Assembly (NCBI RefSeq): GCF_035917335.1
Contig: NZ_CP109067.1
Location: 5,021,001-5,085,000 of the forward strand
Length of the DNA stretch: 64,000 bases
Source: Micromonospora sp. NBC_01813
GTDB taxonomy: Bacteria > Actinomycetota > Actinomycetes > Mycobacteriales > Micromonosporaceae
Reading direction: 5' to 3'
Shown here in pieces: positions 27,139 to 36,873 of the stretch (within the stretch, counting starts at the first letter, position 1; each line of letters starts with the position of its first letter). Under the pieces are notes generated by a model, which made no database searches, was not told where the DNA came from, and saw nothing but the letters and a program-made list of their open reading frames with translations. The position numbers and the translations under genes are program-made.

Positions 27139-28221
27139 ATGGATCACGAATGTACAGAGGACGAGTTCCGCCGGGACGAGATGGTGCAACTGGCCGCCCG
27201 GGTGCTGGTACGCAGGCCCGGTCGGGTCCCGGCACCCCCGGAGATCGACGTCACGCACCTGCTCACGATCGCCCACGAACGACGGATGAGCCGCGCGACG
27301 ACCAGTTGGTGGGCCCGCTGGCGACGCCAGCACCGAACGCCGCTCTGGCGACGGTTCGGCCGCTGGGGTCCGGCCGTCTCAGTCGCCGCCGTCCTGGTGT
27401 TGCTGGTCGGCGGAATCGGCACGCTGCGCCCGGACGGTCTCGGTGGCCCGGCCACACCGGAGCCCACCGGACCCGACTCGGCCGGACCGGGCGAGCCCGG
27501 CTTGCGGCCGCCGACCCCGGTGACCGCCGGGCGGGGCGTCACCCCGGCCCGCCACCAGCTCGCCAGCGTCGCCCGCTACGTGGCCACCCTGCCGGCTGCG
27601 GCGTCCACCGGGCGGTACACGTACGTACACCTGCAGACGTGGTGGGCCGCCGACCCCGCCACCGGGCAGCCGATCGGCGGGTACGACCAGCGTCTCTGGT
27701 GGGCCGCCGACCGGTCCGGCCAGGCGGTGCGGACCCATCCCGCCGCGCCGGATTCGACCCCGGACGTGTTCACCTACCAGCCGGGCACCCTCGGGGTCGC
27801 GGTGATCGATCCCGCCGAGGACCGGACCGTCCTCGCCGGCCAGCTCGCCGAGGAACAGCCCCTCGACGAAGGCCCCCAGGCGGTGCTGCGATCCGTGGTC
27901 GGCCTCTACCGCTTCCACGACCTGTCACCACCACAACGGGCCGCCGTACTGGCTGTCCTCGCCGACGCCGACCTGTACACCCACGGTCCGGTGCTGGACC
28001 GCGCCGGACGGTCCGGGGTGGCGATCAGCGCGACCGGGACGATGGACGGCGCGGCGGTCCGCGACACGGTCGTGGTCGACACCGCCACCGGCCGGCTGCT
28101 CAGTTACGAACGCGTCGCGCTACCCGACGGCGCCGTGGACGCGGCCGGCACCCTCACCCACTACCTGGTGTTCCTGCGCTCCGGCCGGGTCGACCAGTTG
28201 GGCGGGGAACCTGGATCGTGA
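27139..28221 (+). CDS. CU044_5270-family single-pass membrane protein
   Basis: A 360-residue protein: about 85 cytoplasmic residues, one membrane helix (VSVAAVLVLLVGGIGTL), a Pro/Gly linker and a C-terminal extracytoplasmic domain ending in a LLSYERVAL-type beta-hairpin typical of the family. The position directly after an ECF sigma gene, as commonly found, suggests an anti-sigma role, but the cytoplasmic part lacks a zinc HxxxCxxC motif. Starts 4 bp after the sigma stop with GGAAGGGAG upstream. Confidence 0.82.
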   Translation: MDHECTEDEFRRDEMVQLAARVLVRRPGRVPAPPEIDVTHLLTIAHERRMSRATTSWWARWRRQHRTPLWRRFGRWGPAVSVAAVLVLLVGGIGTLRPDGLGGPATPEPTGPDSAGPGEPGLRPPTPVTAGRGVTPARHQLASVARYVATLPAAASTGRYTYVHLQTWWAADPATGQPIGGYDQRLWWAADRSGQAVRTHPAAPDSTPDVFTYQPGTLGVAVIDPAEDRTVLAGQLAEEQPLDEGPQAVLRSVVGLYRFHDLSPPQRAAVLAVLADADLYTHGPVLDRAGRSGVAISATGTMDGAAVRDTVVVDTATGRLLSYERVALPDGAVDAAGTLTHYLVFLRSGRVDQLGGEPGS

Positions 28222-28265
28222 TGGCCGCGCTGGCATGATCACCGCCGAGCGGGGTAGCCAGTGAG

Positions 28266-30236
28266 GTGACCGATATCGCCGGCTATGGGCTGCTGAGTGA
28301 CTGCCAAGGTGCCGCACTGGTCTCACTGACCGGATCCGTCGACTGGTGGTGCCCGGCCCGGTTCGACGCACCGAGCGTGTTCGCCCGGCTGCTCGATCCG
28401 CAGGCCGGGCACTGGTCCATCGCCCCGGTCGGCGAGCACACCGCGACCCGCCGCTACCTCGACGGGACCATGGTGGTGCAGACCGACTTCCGGACCAATG
28501 GCGGGCAGCTCCGGGTCACCGACGCACTCGCGCTGGGCACCGGCGAGCGCGGCCACCGCATCGGACTCGGCTCCCCACATCAACTGCTGCGGCAGGTGGA
28601 GGTGCTCAGCGGTACGGTCGAGGTCGCCGTCGAACTGGTGGCCCGGCCCGGATACGGCCTGGTCACCCCGACCGCGACCAGGCTGGACACCGGCGATGTG
28701 GAGCAGGGCTGTGCCGATGAGCAGGGCTGTGCCGTCGAGCTGGTCGGCGGCGGCGACCGGTTGGTGCTGACCGGCGACGTACCGCTGGTCGTCGCCGACG
28801 CAGCGGTGACCGCGCGGTTCACCCGCACCGCCGGCGACACCGTCTGCTTCGCGCTGCGACACCAGCCCATCGACGCCCAGCCCCCCGACGCCCAGCCCAT
28901 CGACGCCGACCGGCCGGCCGGGGTGGCCGGGTTGGCCGACACCATCGCCGGCTGGCGCTCCTGGGACGAGCTGCACCGCGGCTACCAGGGCCCCTACCTC
29001 GACCAGGTACGGCGCAGCGCGCTGGTGCTGCAGGCGTTGACGTACCAACCGACCGGTGCGGTCGTCGCCGCCGCCACCACCTCCCTGCCCGAGGAGGTCG
29101 GCGGCGTCGCCAACTGGGACTACCGGTTCGGCTGGCTGCGCGACGGTGCCTTCACCATGCAGGCCCTGTGGGTCGCCGCCTGCCCAGACGAGGCGTACCG
29201 GTTCTTCGACTGGATAGCCGACTCGACCGGTGCCCCGGTCGACGGTCCAGGGCTACCGGCCGGGCAACCCGTACCGGTCATGTTCGGCGTCGGCGGGGAA
29301 CGGGACCTCACCGAACACACCCTCGACCACCTCGCCGGATACCAGGACTCCCGGCCGGTGCGGGTCGGCAACGACGCCTGGCGGCAGCGGCAGCTCGACG
29401 TACTCGGCGAAGTCCTCAACGGTGCCTGGATCATGCGGGACCACCTGGCCGGCGTCTCCCCCGGCACGGCCAGCTTCCTGCGGTCGCTGGCCGACCGGGC
29501 GGCGGCCTGCTGGACCGAACCGGACGCCGGAATCTGGGAAGGCCGCGACGACGGCCGGCACTACGTCACCTCCAAGCTGGGCTGCTGGGTGGCTCTGGAC
29601 CGGGCGGTGCGGTTGGCCGGGCAGCTCGACGCCGACCCCGACACCGAGCTGTCCCGCTGGCGGCAGGCCCGCGATGACGTCCACGCCGCGATCCTCGACC
29701 AAGGCTGGGACGCCGACCGGCAGGCGTTCACCGGCGCGTTCGGCTCACCGAACCTCGACGCCGGTGTGCTTGCCATGCCGATGGTGGGTTTCCTGCCCGG
29801 CACCGATCCCCGCATCCTGTCGACCATCGATGTGATCGAACGGGAGTTGAGCTGCGACGGACTCGTGCAGCGCTGGACCGACGCCGGTGACGAGGGGGCG
29901 TTCCTGATCTGCTCGTACTGGCTGGCTGAGGCACATGCCCTGGCCGGCCGGCCGGACCGGGCCCGCCGGGTCTTCGACCGGGCCACCAGCTACGCCAACG
30001 ATCTGGGCCTGCTCTCCGAGGAGGTCCACCGCCGTGACGGCAGTCTGATCGGCAACTTCCCACAGGGGCTGTCGCACATCGGCCTGATCAACGCCGCGTG
30101 GACGATCGCCCAAGCAGAACAGGCCGGCAGCCAGGCAGCTCAGGCCGCCAGCCAGACAACTCAGACCGGCAGCCAGGCAGGTCAGACCGGCAACGGCACC
30201 GCGGTCAGCCGCAGCCCGGCCAACCTGTCCCGGTAG
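28266..30236 (+). CDS. GH15 family hydrolase (trehalase/glucoamylase-like)
   Basis: A 656-residue protein with the GH15 N-terminal beta-sandwich and (alpha/alpha)6 barrel. Signature blocks: ANWDYRFGWLRDG, IWEGRDDGRHYVTSKLGCWVALDRA (general acid region) and LLSEEVHRRDGSLIGNFPQGLSHIGLI. No signal peptide, so cytoplasmic; alpha,alpha-trehalose is a likely substrate. Short in-frame duplications occur (EQGCADEQGCAVE, IDAQPPDAQPIDA). The last 40 residues are a Gln/Ser/Ala/Thr repeat tail (AGSQAAQAASQ...) absent from the family core; the tail overlaps the convergent glycosyltransferase by 55 bp. Start GTG 28266. Confidence 0.88.
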   Translation: MTDIAGYGLLSDCQGAALVSLTGSVDWWCPARFDAPSVFARLLDPQAGHWSIAPVGEHTATRRYLDGTMVVQTDFRTNGGQLRVTDALALGTGERGHRIGLGSPHQLLRQVEVLSGTVEVAVELVARPGYGLVTPTATRLDTGDVEQGCADEQGCAVELVGGGDRLVLTGDVPLVVADAAVTARFTRTAGDTVCFALRHQPIDAQPPDAQPIDADRPAGVAGLADTIAGWRSWDELHRGYQGPYLDQVRRSALVLQALTYQPTGAVVAAATTSLPEEVGGVANWDYRFGWLRDGAFTMQALWVAACPDEAYRFFDWIADSTGAPVDGPGLPAGQPVPVMFGVGGERDLTEHTLDHLAGYQDSRPVRVGNDAWRQRQLDVLGEVLNGAWIMRDHLAGVSPGTASFLRSLADRAAACWTEPDAGIWEGRDDGRHYVTSKLGCWVALDRAVRLAGQLDADPDTELSRWRQARDDVHAAILDQGWDADRQAFTGAFGSPNLDAGVLAMPMVGFLPGTDPRILSTIDVIERELSCDGLVQRWTDAGDEGAFLICSYWLAEAHALAGRPDRARRVFDRATSYANDLGLLSEEVHRRDGSLIGNFPQGLSHIGLINAAWTIAQAEQAGSQAAQAASQTTQTGSQAGQTGNGTAVSRSPANLSR

Positions 30237-31354
30237 GACCGGTCGTCGAGCACCCGCGACACCGCGTCGGCGATCCGGTCCGCGCAGCCCACGTCCAGCA
30301 GCCGGTGCGGCGCGTCCCGGTCGGTGCAGGCACCCGCGTCCAGGTCGATGCCGATCCCCAGCCGCTGCACCTGCCGGGCCACCAGCGGCTGGTCGCCGAA
30401 GAACGGCACGACCACCATCGGCACCCGGGCCAGGATCGCCTCGTGGAAGCTGTTGCTGCCGCCGTGGGTGACGAACACGTCGGCCCGGCTCAGCACCTGC
30501 TGCTGGTCGACCGCGTGATCGACGGACCAGTTCGCCGGGTAGCGCTCCAGGATCCGCCGGCCCCGGGTCGGGAACACCACCGTGACGTCGCCGCCGCCCC
30601 AGCGGCGGGCCAGCCCGGCGACGCACCGGCGTAGCGCCCCGACCAGCTTCGGGTCGGCGTGCCACAGGTTGTCCAGCACCTCGGTGCCGAACGACAGGTA
30701 GATCACCGGCCGCGCGCCGCGCCGGTCCGCCCGTCGCCAGCCGTCGGAGAGGTAGCCGGCGAACCGGTACCCGTCCGAGGCCCGGTTGGTCCGGAAATCG
30801 ACCGGCGTCACCGACGGGTACGACCAGAGGATGTCCAGCTCACCGGGCAGGTGCAGGCTGTTCGAGACGAGTTCGACGGTGGCCGGGTCGACGCCGAGGC
30901 CGTACCGCCGGTCCAGGTGTTCGATCGCCGCCGCGTTGGCCGGCGCGCTCAGGCAGCGGCCCAGATAGTCGGTGTCGTTCATCGGCCCGACCAGGCCCGG
31001 CACCGAACTCCACGCCGGCACCCCGAGTCGCCGCGCGACCAGGTGACCTTCCACCGCGCAGAAGTCGTACACCACCAGGTCCGGATCGAAGCTGCGGGCC
31101 GCCGCCAGGCATTCGTCGAGCAGCCGGTACGCCCGGTCGAACACCCGGTCGGCCGGGGTGTTGACGAAGGCGTCGCAGCCGGGCACCGCGACGGTCAGCC
31201 CGGCCAGGTCGCCGAGCCGGGGCGCGGTGGTCTGCCGGTCCACCAGGACCAGCCGGAAACTGTGCTCGGCCCGGCGGGTACGGATCAGCCGCTTGAGGAT
31301 GTTCAGGTGCCCCTCGTTCGGAATGCTGAAGACCAGCACCCGTCGTCGCGCCAT
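30182..31354 (-). CDS. GT1-family glycosyltransferase (MGT-like)
   Basis: A 390-residue GT-B fold enzyme. The N-terminal domain has SIPNEGHLNILKRLIR, the C-terminal domain the donor-binding signature HGGSNSFHEAILARVPMVVVP followed by FFGDQPLVARQV. Related enzymes glycosylate macrolides and other small molecules using UDP-sugars. Acceptor unknown; no biosynthetic cluster is visible nearby. ATG 31354 has GGGGGAGG upstream. Its 3' end overlaps the repeat tail of the GH15 gene in antisense. Confidence 0.88.
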   Translation of the reverse strand: MARRRVLVFSIPNEGHLNILKRLIRTRRAEHSFRLVLVDRQTTAPRLGDLAGLTVAVPGCDAFVNTPADRVFDRAYRLLDECLAAARSFDPDLVVYDFCAVEGHLVARRLGVPAWSSVPGLVGPMNDTDYLGRCLSAPANAAAIEHLDRRYGLGVDPATVELVSNSLHLPGELDILWSYPSVTPVDFRTNRASDGYRFAGYLSDGWRRADRRGARPVIYLSFGTEVLDNLWHADPKLVGALRRCVAGLARRWGGGDVTVVFPTRGRRILERYPANWSVDHAVDQQQVLSRADVFVTHGGSNSFHEAILARVPMVVVPFFGDQPLVARQVQRLGIGIDLDAGACTDRDAPHRLLDVGCADRIADAVSRVLDDRSYRDRLAGLRLTAVPLPV

Positions 31355-31487
31355 CGCGCCTCCCCCGCCCGCAGCCCAGACACCCCACCCGCGCCGCCGG
31401 GCGGTTTCCCCGGCGCCGGTCACCCAAACCGACGGTCACCGGCCGAAGCGCCCGCCCAACCGGGCCGCGACCACTACCGTCGGTCCG

Positions 31488-33242
31488 GTGACCCAGCAGC
31501 CCACCATGACGAAGCAGCCGCAGCAGGTGGACGAACTGCTGGGGCGGATGAGCCTGCCGGAGAAGGCGGGGCTGCTGTTCCACCCGATGATCGGCATCGG
31601 GCCGGGCGGCACCCTCGCCGCCGCCGACCCGGACGCCGGCCTGCTCGCCGCCGAGGAACTCGTCCTGCAGCGGCGGATCACCCACGTCAACCTGGTCGGC
31701 ACCGCACCCGCCGCCGACCTGGCCCGCTGGCACAACCACCTGCAGGACCTGGCCGCGTCGACCCGGCTCGGCGTACCGGTGACGATCTCCACCGACCCCC
31801 GGCACGCCCGGTCGGCCAACCCCAACACGGCGGCGCTGGCCGGGGTCTTCTCCACCTGGCCGGAGCCGCTGGGATTGGCCGCGATCGGCGACCCGGAGCT
31901 GGTGTGGCGCTACGCCGACACCGTCCGACGTGAGTACCTGGCGGTCGGCATCCGGGCCGCCCTGCATCCGCAGGCCGACGTGGCGACCGACCCGCGCTGG
32001 CCACGCGTACTGGGCACCTTCGGCGAGGACCCGGAGCTGGTCAGTCGACTCACCGTCGCGTACCTGCAAGGGTTGCAAGGCCCAGCGCTCGGACCGGACA
32101 GCGTCGCCGCGCTGGTCAAGCACTTCCCCGGCGGCGGCCCGGTCCGCACCGGCGAAGACCCCCATTTCCGGTACGGCGCCGAGCAGGCCTATCCGGGTGG
32201 TCGCCTCGCCGCCCACCTGGCGCCGTTCGTGGCGGCGGTCCGGGCCGGTGCCGCCCAGGTGATGCTCGGCTACGGAATGCCGGTCGGCACCGAACTGCCG
32301 CCGGTCGCGTTCGCCTTCAACCACGAGGTGGTGACCGGGCTGCTGCGCCGCCAACTCGGCTTCACCGGGGTGATCTGCGCCGACTGGGGGGTGCTGACCG
32401 ACGCCTGTTTCCGGGGCGAGCACCGGCCGGCCCGCGCCTGGGGTGTCGAACACCTCGACCCGGCGGCTCGGCTGCGGACCGCACTGCACGCCGGGGTCGA
32501 CCAGTTCGGCGGCGAGGCCCGCCCGGACCTGGTGGTCGACCTGGTCCGCGGCGGTCAGGTCACCGAGGAGCAGATCGACGCCTCGGCCGCCCGAATCCTG
32601 CGTGACAAGTTGCGCCTCGGGCTGTTCGAGCACCGGTACGTCGACCCGGAACGCGCCGAGCAGGAGGTCGGCAACTCGGCGGCCCGCGCCGACGGGCTGG
32701 CCGCCCAGCGGGCCTGCCTGACGCTGCTGCGCAACGCCGTGCCGGGCGACCACGCCCATCTGCCGCTCGCCGCCGGCCTGCGGGTGTACGCCGAAGGCCC
32801 GCTGCGGGCGGCCCTGTCGCCACGCTGGACGATGGTCTCCGACGCGCACCAGGCCGACGTGGCGGTGCTGCGGCTGGCCGCACCGTTCGAGCGGCGGCCC
32901 GGCCAGATCGAGGCGTACTTCCACGCCGGGCCGTTGGAGTTTCCGCCGGCCACGATGGAGCGGGTGCGGGCGATCGCGGCGACGGTGCCGACCGTGGTGG
33001 ACGTCTACCTGGACCGGCCGGCGGTGCTCACCGAACTCGCCGATTGCGTGGCCGCGCTGCTGGTCAGCTTCGGCGTCGACGACTCGGCCCTGGTCGACGT
33101 GCTCGCCGGGCAGGCGGCCCCGGCCGGCCGGCTGCCGTTCGACCTGCCTCGCAGCCAGCAGGTGGTGCTCGCCGGGCAGCCGGACACCCCGTTCGACGAC
33201 CCGGATCCGTTGTTCCGCTACGGCCACGGGCTGACGTACTGA
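31488..33242 (+). CDS. GH3-family glycosidase
   Basis: A 584-residue protein with the GH3 TIM barrel (KHFPGGGP; nucleophile Asp299 in GVICADWGVLTDA) and a C-terminal alpha/beta sandwich ending FRYGHGLTY, as in beta-glucosidase/xylosidase-like GH3. No signal peptide, so intracellular. GTG 31488 is chosen; no ribosome site is visible, and TACCGT nine bases upstream would fit a leaderless start; ATG 31506 is an alternative. Divergent from the glycosyltransferase, so the two may be coregulated. Substrate not predictable. Confidence 0.87.
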   Translation: MTQQPTMTKQPQQVDELLGRMSLPEKAGLLFHPMIGIGPGGTLAAADPDAGLLAAEELVLQRRITHVNLVGTAPAADLARWHNHLQDLAASTRLGVPVTISTDPRHARSANPNTAALAGVFSTWPEPLGLAAIGDPELVWRYADTVRREYLAVGIRAALHPQADVATDPRWPRVLGTFGEDPELVSRLTVAYLQGLQGPALGPDSVAALVKHFPGGGPVRTGEDPHFRYGAEQAYPGGRLAAHLAPFVAAVRAGAAQVMLGYGMPVGTELPPVAFAFNHEVVTGLLRRQLGFTGVICADWGVLTDACFRGEHRPARAWGVEHLDPAARLRTALHAGVDQFGGEARPDLVVDLVRGGQVTEEQIDASAARILRDKLRLGLFEHRYVDPERAEQEVGNSAARADGLAAQRACLTLLRNAVPGDHAHLPLAAGLRVYAEGPLRAALSPRWTMVSDAHQADVAVLRLAAPFERRPGQIEAYFHAGPLEFPPATMERVRAIAATVPTVVDVYLDRPAVLTELADCVAALLVSFGVDDSALVDVLAGQAAPAGRLPFDLPRSQQVVLAGQPDTPFDDPDPLFRYGHGLTY

Positions 33243-33258
33243 GATCCGAGGGGTGTCG

Positions 33259-33978
33259 TCAGCGGCGGGGTTCCCAGCTGAAGAGTCGGGCGGCCAGCGC
33301 GACGGCGACGACGACCCAGCCCAGGGTGGGTGCCAGCAGGATCAGCGAATCGCTCACCGCGACGCCACCGTTCCAGGCGTCGAGGACCAGTTCGGTGGCC
33401 GCGCCGCCGGGAAGCAGCCGCTTGACCAGGGCGAGATTCTCGGTGCCGGTGATCCCCACCCAGCTCGTCACGGCGATGACGCCGAGACTGACCGGCAGCG
33501 TGGTCACCTGGGCGTGCTCGGGTGAGTTCGTCAGCCCGGCGGTGGCCAGTCCCAGGCCGATCAACATGGCCAGCGTCGCGACGACGGCCGCCACCAGCAG
33601 TGGGACGTTTGCCGGCTGGTCGGTGACCACGCCCAGTACGGTCAGAATTCCGGTGACCTGGAGCAGCGCGATGACGGTTGCCGGGATGAGCAGTCCGGCG
33701 AGGATCTGCGGGTCGCTCGCCGTGGTGGAGCGCAACCGTTTGAGGAAGAGGTTCTGCCGGCGGGAGGCGAGCGTGGTCACCGTCGTGGCGTAGAGCCCGA
33801 ACGCGCCCACGGTGAACACCACCACCCCGGCGATGTATCCGAGGCTGCCCAGCGTCGCAAATGACTCGTGCTGGTAAATGAAGAAGGCGCTGACCACCAC
33901 GGGCATGATGAAACTCGTCACCAGCACGAGCCGGTTGCGGAAGATCTGGATCAGTTCACTGGCGGCTATGGCAAGCAT
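33259..33978 (-). CDS. ABC-2 type transporter permease
   Basis: A 239-residue membrane protein with six hydrophobic segments, beginning LAIAASELIQIFRNRLVLVTSF as in drug/antibiotic ABC-2 permeases. It pairs with the ATPase encoded 42 bp upstream to form an exporter. The divergent two-component system on the other side of the ATPase is the probable regulator. Confidence 0.88.
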   Translation of the reverse strand: MLAIAASELIQIFRNRLVLVTSFIMPVVVSAFFIYQHESFATLGSLGYIAGVVVFTVGAFGLYATTVTTLASRRQNLFLKRLRSTTASDPQILAGLLIPATVIALLQVTGILTVLGVVTDQPANVPLLVAAVVATLAMLIGLGLATAGLTNSPEHAQVTTLPVSLGVIAVTSWVGITGTENLALVKRLLPGGAATELVLDAWNGGVAVSDSLILLAPTLGWVVVAVALAARLFSWEPRR

Positions 33979-34020
33979 GGCGATGCGGTCCGTTTCTGGA
34001 GAAGTGTCTGGTCGCGGGGT

Positions 34021-34917
34021 CTATTCGTTGCCGATGGCGCGGAACACGTCGTCGAGCCGGGTCGGCCCGGCTTCGAGGCCACGCAACTCCACGCCGTGCT
34101 CCTGCGCCCAGCGCAGCAGGGTGTGCAGGTCGCGCTGCAGGTCGAGGGTCTCGATGCGCAACACGCCGCCGTCGCCGGGCTCGGCCGGCAGCGGCAACGG
34201 CAGCGCTGGTGCCTGATCCGGACCCGGCAGGGCGAAACTGATCACCGCCGGCAGGGACCGGGTCAGCTCGGCGACGGTCCCCTCCCGGCGCAGGGTGCCC
34301 TGGTGCATCAGACCGATCCGGTCGGCGCGCTGCTGCGCCTCTTCCAGGTAGTGCGTGGTGAGCACGACCGTCGAGCCGTCCTCGCGCAGCTTGTCGATGA
34401 CCTGCCACAGATCGTCGCGGGACTGGATGTCCAGGCCGGTGGTCGGCTCGTCCAGGAAGATCAGCTCCGGTGCCCCGTACACGGCGGTGGCGAAATCCAA
34501 CCGCCGTTTCTCGCCGCCGGAGAGCTGGGCGACCAGGGTGCCGGCCTTGTTCGTGAGGTCGACCAGGTCGAGCACCCGGTCGACATGGTCGACCCGCTGA
34601 CTGAGCTTCCCGATCAGCCGGACCGATTCCTGCACGGTGAGATCCGGCGAGAATCCGCTCTCCTGCAGCATGATGCCCATCCGGGGCCGCACGGCGGCCC
34701 GGTCACGGGGGCTCTGCCCGAAGACCCGCACCGCGCCTGAGGTCGCCGTACGGTGGCCTTCGATGGTCTCCAGGGCGGAGGTCTTCCCGGCACCGTTCGT
34801 GCCGAGCAGCGCGTAGAGCTCCCCGCCGCGTACGTGGAAGGAAAGGTCCTTGACGGCGTGGAAGTCGCCGTAGGAAACGTTGAGGCGTTCGACCTCGATG
34901 ACTGGGGTAGTGGACAT
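34021..34917 (-). CDS. ABC transporter ATP-binding protein (antibiotic-export type)
   Basis: A 298-residue ATPase: Walker A LLGTNGAGKTSALE, signature QLSGGEKRRLDFA, Walker B LIFLDEPTTGLD, H-loop LTTHYLEEAQ. The C-terminal 80 residues form the extra domain of DrrA/CcmA-type ATPases. It energises the ABC-2 permease downstream. It is divergent from a LuxR-type two-component system, a common layout for antimicrobial stress exporters. Confidence 0.93.
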   Translation of the reverse strand: MSTTPVIEVERLNVSYGDFHAVKDLSFHVRGGELYALLGTNGAGKTSALETIEGHRTATSGAVRVFGQSPRDRAAVRPRMGIMLQESGFSPDLTVQESVRLIGKLSQRVDHVDRVLDLVDLTNKAGTLVAQLSGGEKRRLDFATAVYGAPELIFLDEPTTGLDIQSRDDLWQVIDKLREDGSTVVLTTHYLEEAQQRADRIGLMHQGTLRREGTVAELTRSLPAVISFALPGPDQAPALPLPLPAEPGDGGVLRIETLDLQRDLHTLLRWAQEHGVELRGLEAGPTRLDDVFRAIGNE

Positions 34918-35000
34918 GCCGTCAATTCCAGCGCGCAGCGCGCCAAGCAGTCAGTGCGACCACGTCACCACTTCGCCATGACATTCCAGCCGGTGAAACC

Positions 35001-35015
35001 GTGACGTAGTGTCAC
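35001..35015. promoter_or_regulatory. Inverted repeat between ABC exporter and two-component genes
   Basis: GTGAC-GTAGT-GTCAC, extended outward as ACC/GGT with one bulged base, in the 134-bp divergent promoter region. A candidate site for the response regulator encoded at 36188. Confidence 0.5.
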
Positions 35016-35051
35016 TGGTGGCCAGCCCGAAACCGGACGAATACTCAGGAG

Positions 35052-36191
35052 ATGCCCGAGCACACCGAGCCCACGCGGCGGCGGCTGCGCAAGCTCAACC
35101 TCATCATGCTGGTCCCGCCGCTCGCGGTCGGCGGGGCTGCCGTGGTGGTGGCCGACTCCCGTACCTGGTGGGATGCCGTCATCCTGGCCTCGGGCGTGAT
35201 CGCGGCCCTGGTGGCCTTCGAGCGGTGGACGGCGCGCGACCTGCCCCGGTTCGCTCCGGTCTGCCTGATCATCACCGCGGCCGTCTGGCCCCTCGGCGTA
35301 CTGATGATCGACAGCGCCCGGGCGTCCTACGGTCTTGCCCTCGTCGGCTCCCTCGTCGTTCCCTACCTGAAGCGGTACCGGGCAGCGGCAGCCGTCGGTC
35401 TCGTCGGCTACGTCGCCGCGGTGGGCGCGACGCGGCTGCTGGTGTCGTCCGAGGGCGTCTCCGATGTCCTCCTGCAGTACGTCGTCCTTCCCGCCGGTGC
35501 CGTCGCGGTGATCACCGGCCTGATGTTTCCGAACAAGCGGTTCTACGACGTCGTCGAGGAGTTGCAGGAGTCCCGCAGGCGTGAGGCGGAGCTGGCCGTC
35601 ATCCGGGAACGGGTCCGGTTCGCCAGCGACCTGCACGACATCCAGGGCCACACGTTGCACGTGGTGAAGCTGAAGATCGCGTTGGCCCGCAAGCTGGTCC
35701 GCAGCGACGCCGACCGGGTGGACAACGAACTGCGGGAGATCTACGCCCTGGTCAGCGACACCATCAACCAGACCAAGGAACTCGCCTACGCGCAGCGCCG
35801 GCTCAACCTGTCCGCCGAGTTGGAGAACGCGAAGAACCTGTTCGAGGCGGCCGGCATCCGGGTCCGGATCCGCCGCGAGGCCGAGGTCGACCCCCGCGCT
35901 GGTGAACTCCTCGGCCAGGTCCTGCGCGAAACGACGACCAACATCCTGCGGCATGCCCAGGCCAGCCAGGTGGAGATCACCGTGTCCCGCTCGGGCATCA
36001 CCGTCGTCAACGACGGCGCACCGCTGACTCCGCTGCCCGAGCTTCGCGGGCTCGCCACCCTGCGGGAACGGGTCGCCGGCAACGCTGGTGAACTCACCGT
36101 GGAGCAGACCGACGGACGCTTCCTCACGGCCGCCACCTTCCCGCACCCCGGCCCTGGTGCCGGCACCGAGACCCGCGCGGAGACCCCATGA
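35052..36191 (+). CDS. Sensor histidine kinase (NarL/LiaS-type)
   Basis: A 379-residue kinase. Five or six membrane helices (residues about 17-165) with little extracellular loop, then HisKA_3 with phosphoacceptor His195 in SDLHDIQGHTLHVV, and a short HATPase with N-box RETTTNILRHAQ. This intramembrane-sensing layout is typical of kinases controlling ABC exporters. AGGAG abuts the ATG at 35052 with no spacing, so this start may be leaderless or the true start lower. The stop overlaps the response regulator start (ATGA). Confidence 0.9.
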   Translation: MPEHTEPTRRRLRKLNLIMLVPPLAVGGAAVVVADSRTWWDAVILASGVIAALVAFERWTARDLPRFAPVCLIITAAVWPLGVLMIDSARASYGLALVGSLVVPYLKRYRAAAAVGLVGYVAAVGATRLLVSSEGVSDVLLQYVVLPAGAVAVITGLMFPNKRFYDVVEELQESRRREAELAVIRERVRFASDLHDIQGHTLHVVKLKIALARKLVRSDADRVDNELREIYALVSDTINQTKELAYAQRRLNLSAELENAKNLFEAAGIRVRIRREAEVDPRAGELLGQVLRETTTNILRHAQASQVEITVSRSGITVVNDGAPLTPLPELRGLATLRERVAGNAGELTVEQTDGRFLTAATFPHPGPGAGTETRAETP

Positions 36192-36811
36192 CGCAAGCCG
36201 ACACTCCGATGACCACAGTGGTGCTCGCCGACGACGAAGCCCTGCTGCGCAAGGCGATGGTCGCCCTGCTCCCACTCGAAGGTGACATCACCGTGCTCGC
36301 CGAGGCCGCAGACGGCGCGGCGGCCGTCCAAGCGACGCTGCACCACCGACCCGACGTCCTCGTCATCGACCTGGAAATGCCCGGCGTCGACGGGCTCGGC
36401 GCCGTCGCCGAAATCCGCCAGACCCGTCCCGAGCAGGTCATCCTGATGCTGACCCGGCACGCCCGACCGGGCGTGCTGCGCCGGGCCCTCAAACTCGGCG
36501 TCCAGGGCTTCGTCAGCAAATCGGCCGAGCCCGCACACATCGCCACCGTCATCGGCACCCTGCACGCCGGCAAGCGGTGGATCGACCCGGACGTCTCCGC
36601 GCTCGCCGTCATCGACGACTGCCCGCTGACCGACCGGGAGATCGACGTGCTGCGGGCCACCGGCGACGGCTACTCGGTAGCCGACATCGCCGCCCGACTC
36701 CACCTCGCCGAAGGCACCGTCCGCAACTATCTGTCCAACGCGATGCAGAAGACCCAGACCAGGACCCGGCACGACGCGGCCCGCTACGCCCGCGAACACG
36801 ACTGGCTCTGA
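36188..36811 (+). CDS. LuxR/NarL-family response regulator
   Basis: A 207-residue regulator: receiver domain with Asp61 (VLVIDLEMPG) and acidic pocket ADDE at 14-17, then a LuxR-type helix-turn-helix (LTDREIDVLRATGDGYSVADIAARLHLAEGTVRNYLSNAM). Partner of the overlapping kinase. Likely target: the divergent ABC exporter promoter. Confidence 0.95.
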   Translation: MTQADTPMTTVVLADDEALLRKAMVALLPLEGDITVLAEAADGAAAVQATLHHRPDVLVIDLEMPGVDGLGAVAEIRQTRPEQVILMLTRHARPGVLRRALKLGVQGFVSKSAEPAHIATVIGTLHAGKRWIDPDVSALAVIDDCPLTDREIDVLRATGDGYSVADIAARLHLAEGTVRNYLSNAMQKTQTRTRHDAARYAREHDWL

Positions 36812-36873
36812 AAACCCGGCGGTACGTCGTGCGCCAGCGCGGCGTCCGTCATCAGTCGCGGTCAGTCGCGCAG

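Noticed and set aside
30840-33227. A 795-codon open frame on the minus strand
   Set aside because: Antisense to the GH3 gene, whose motifs and end are intact.
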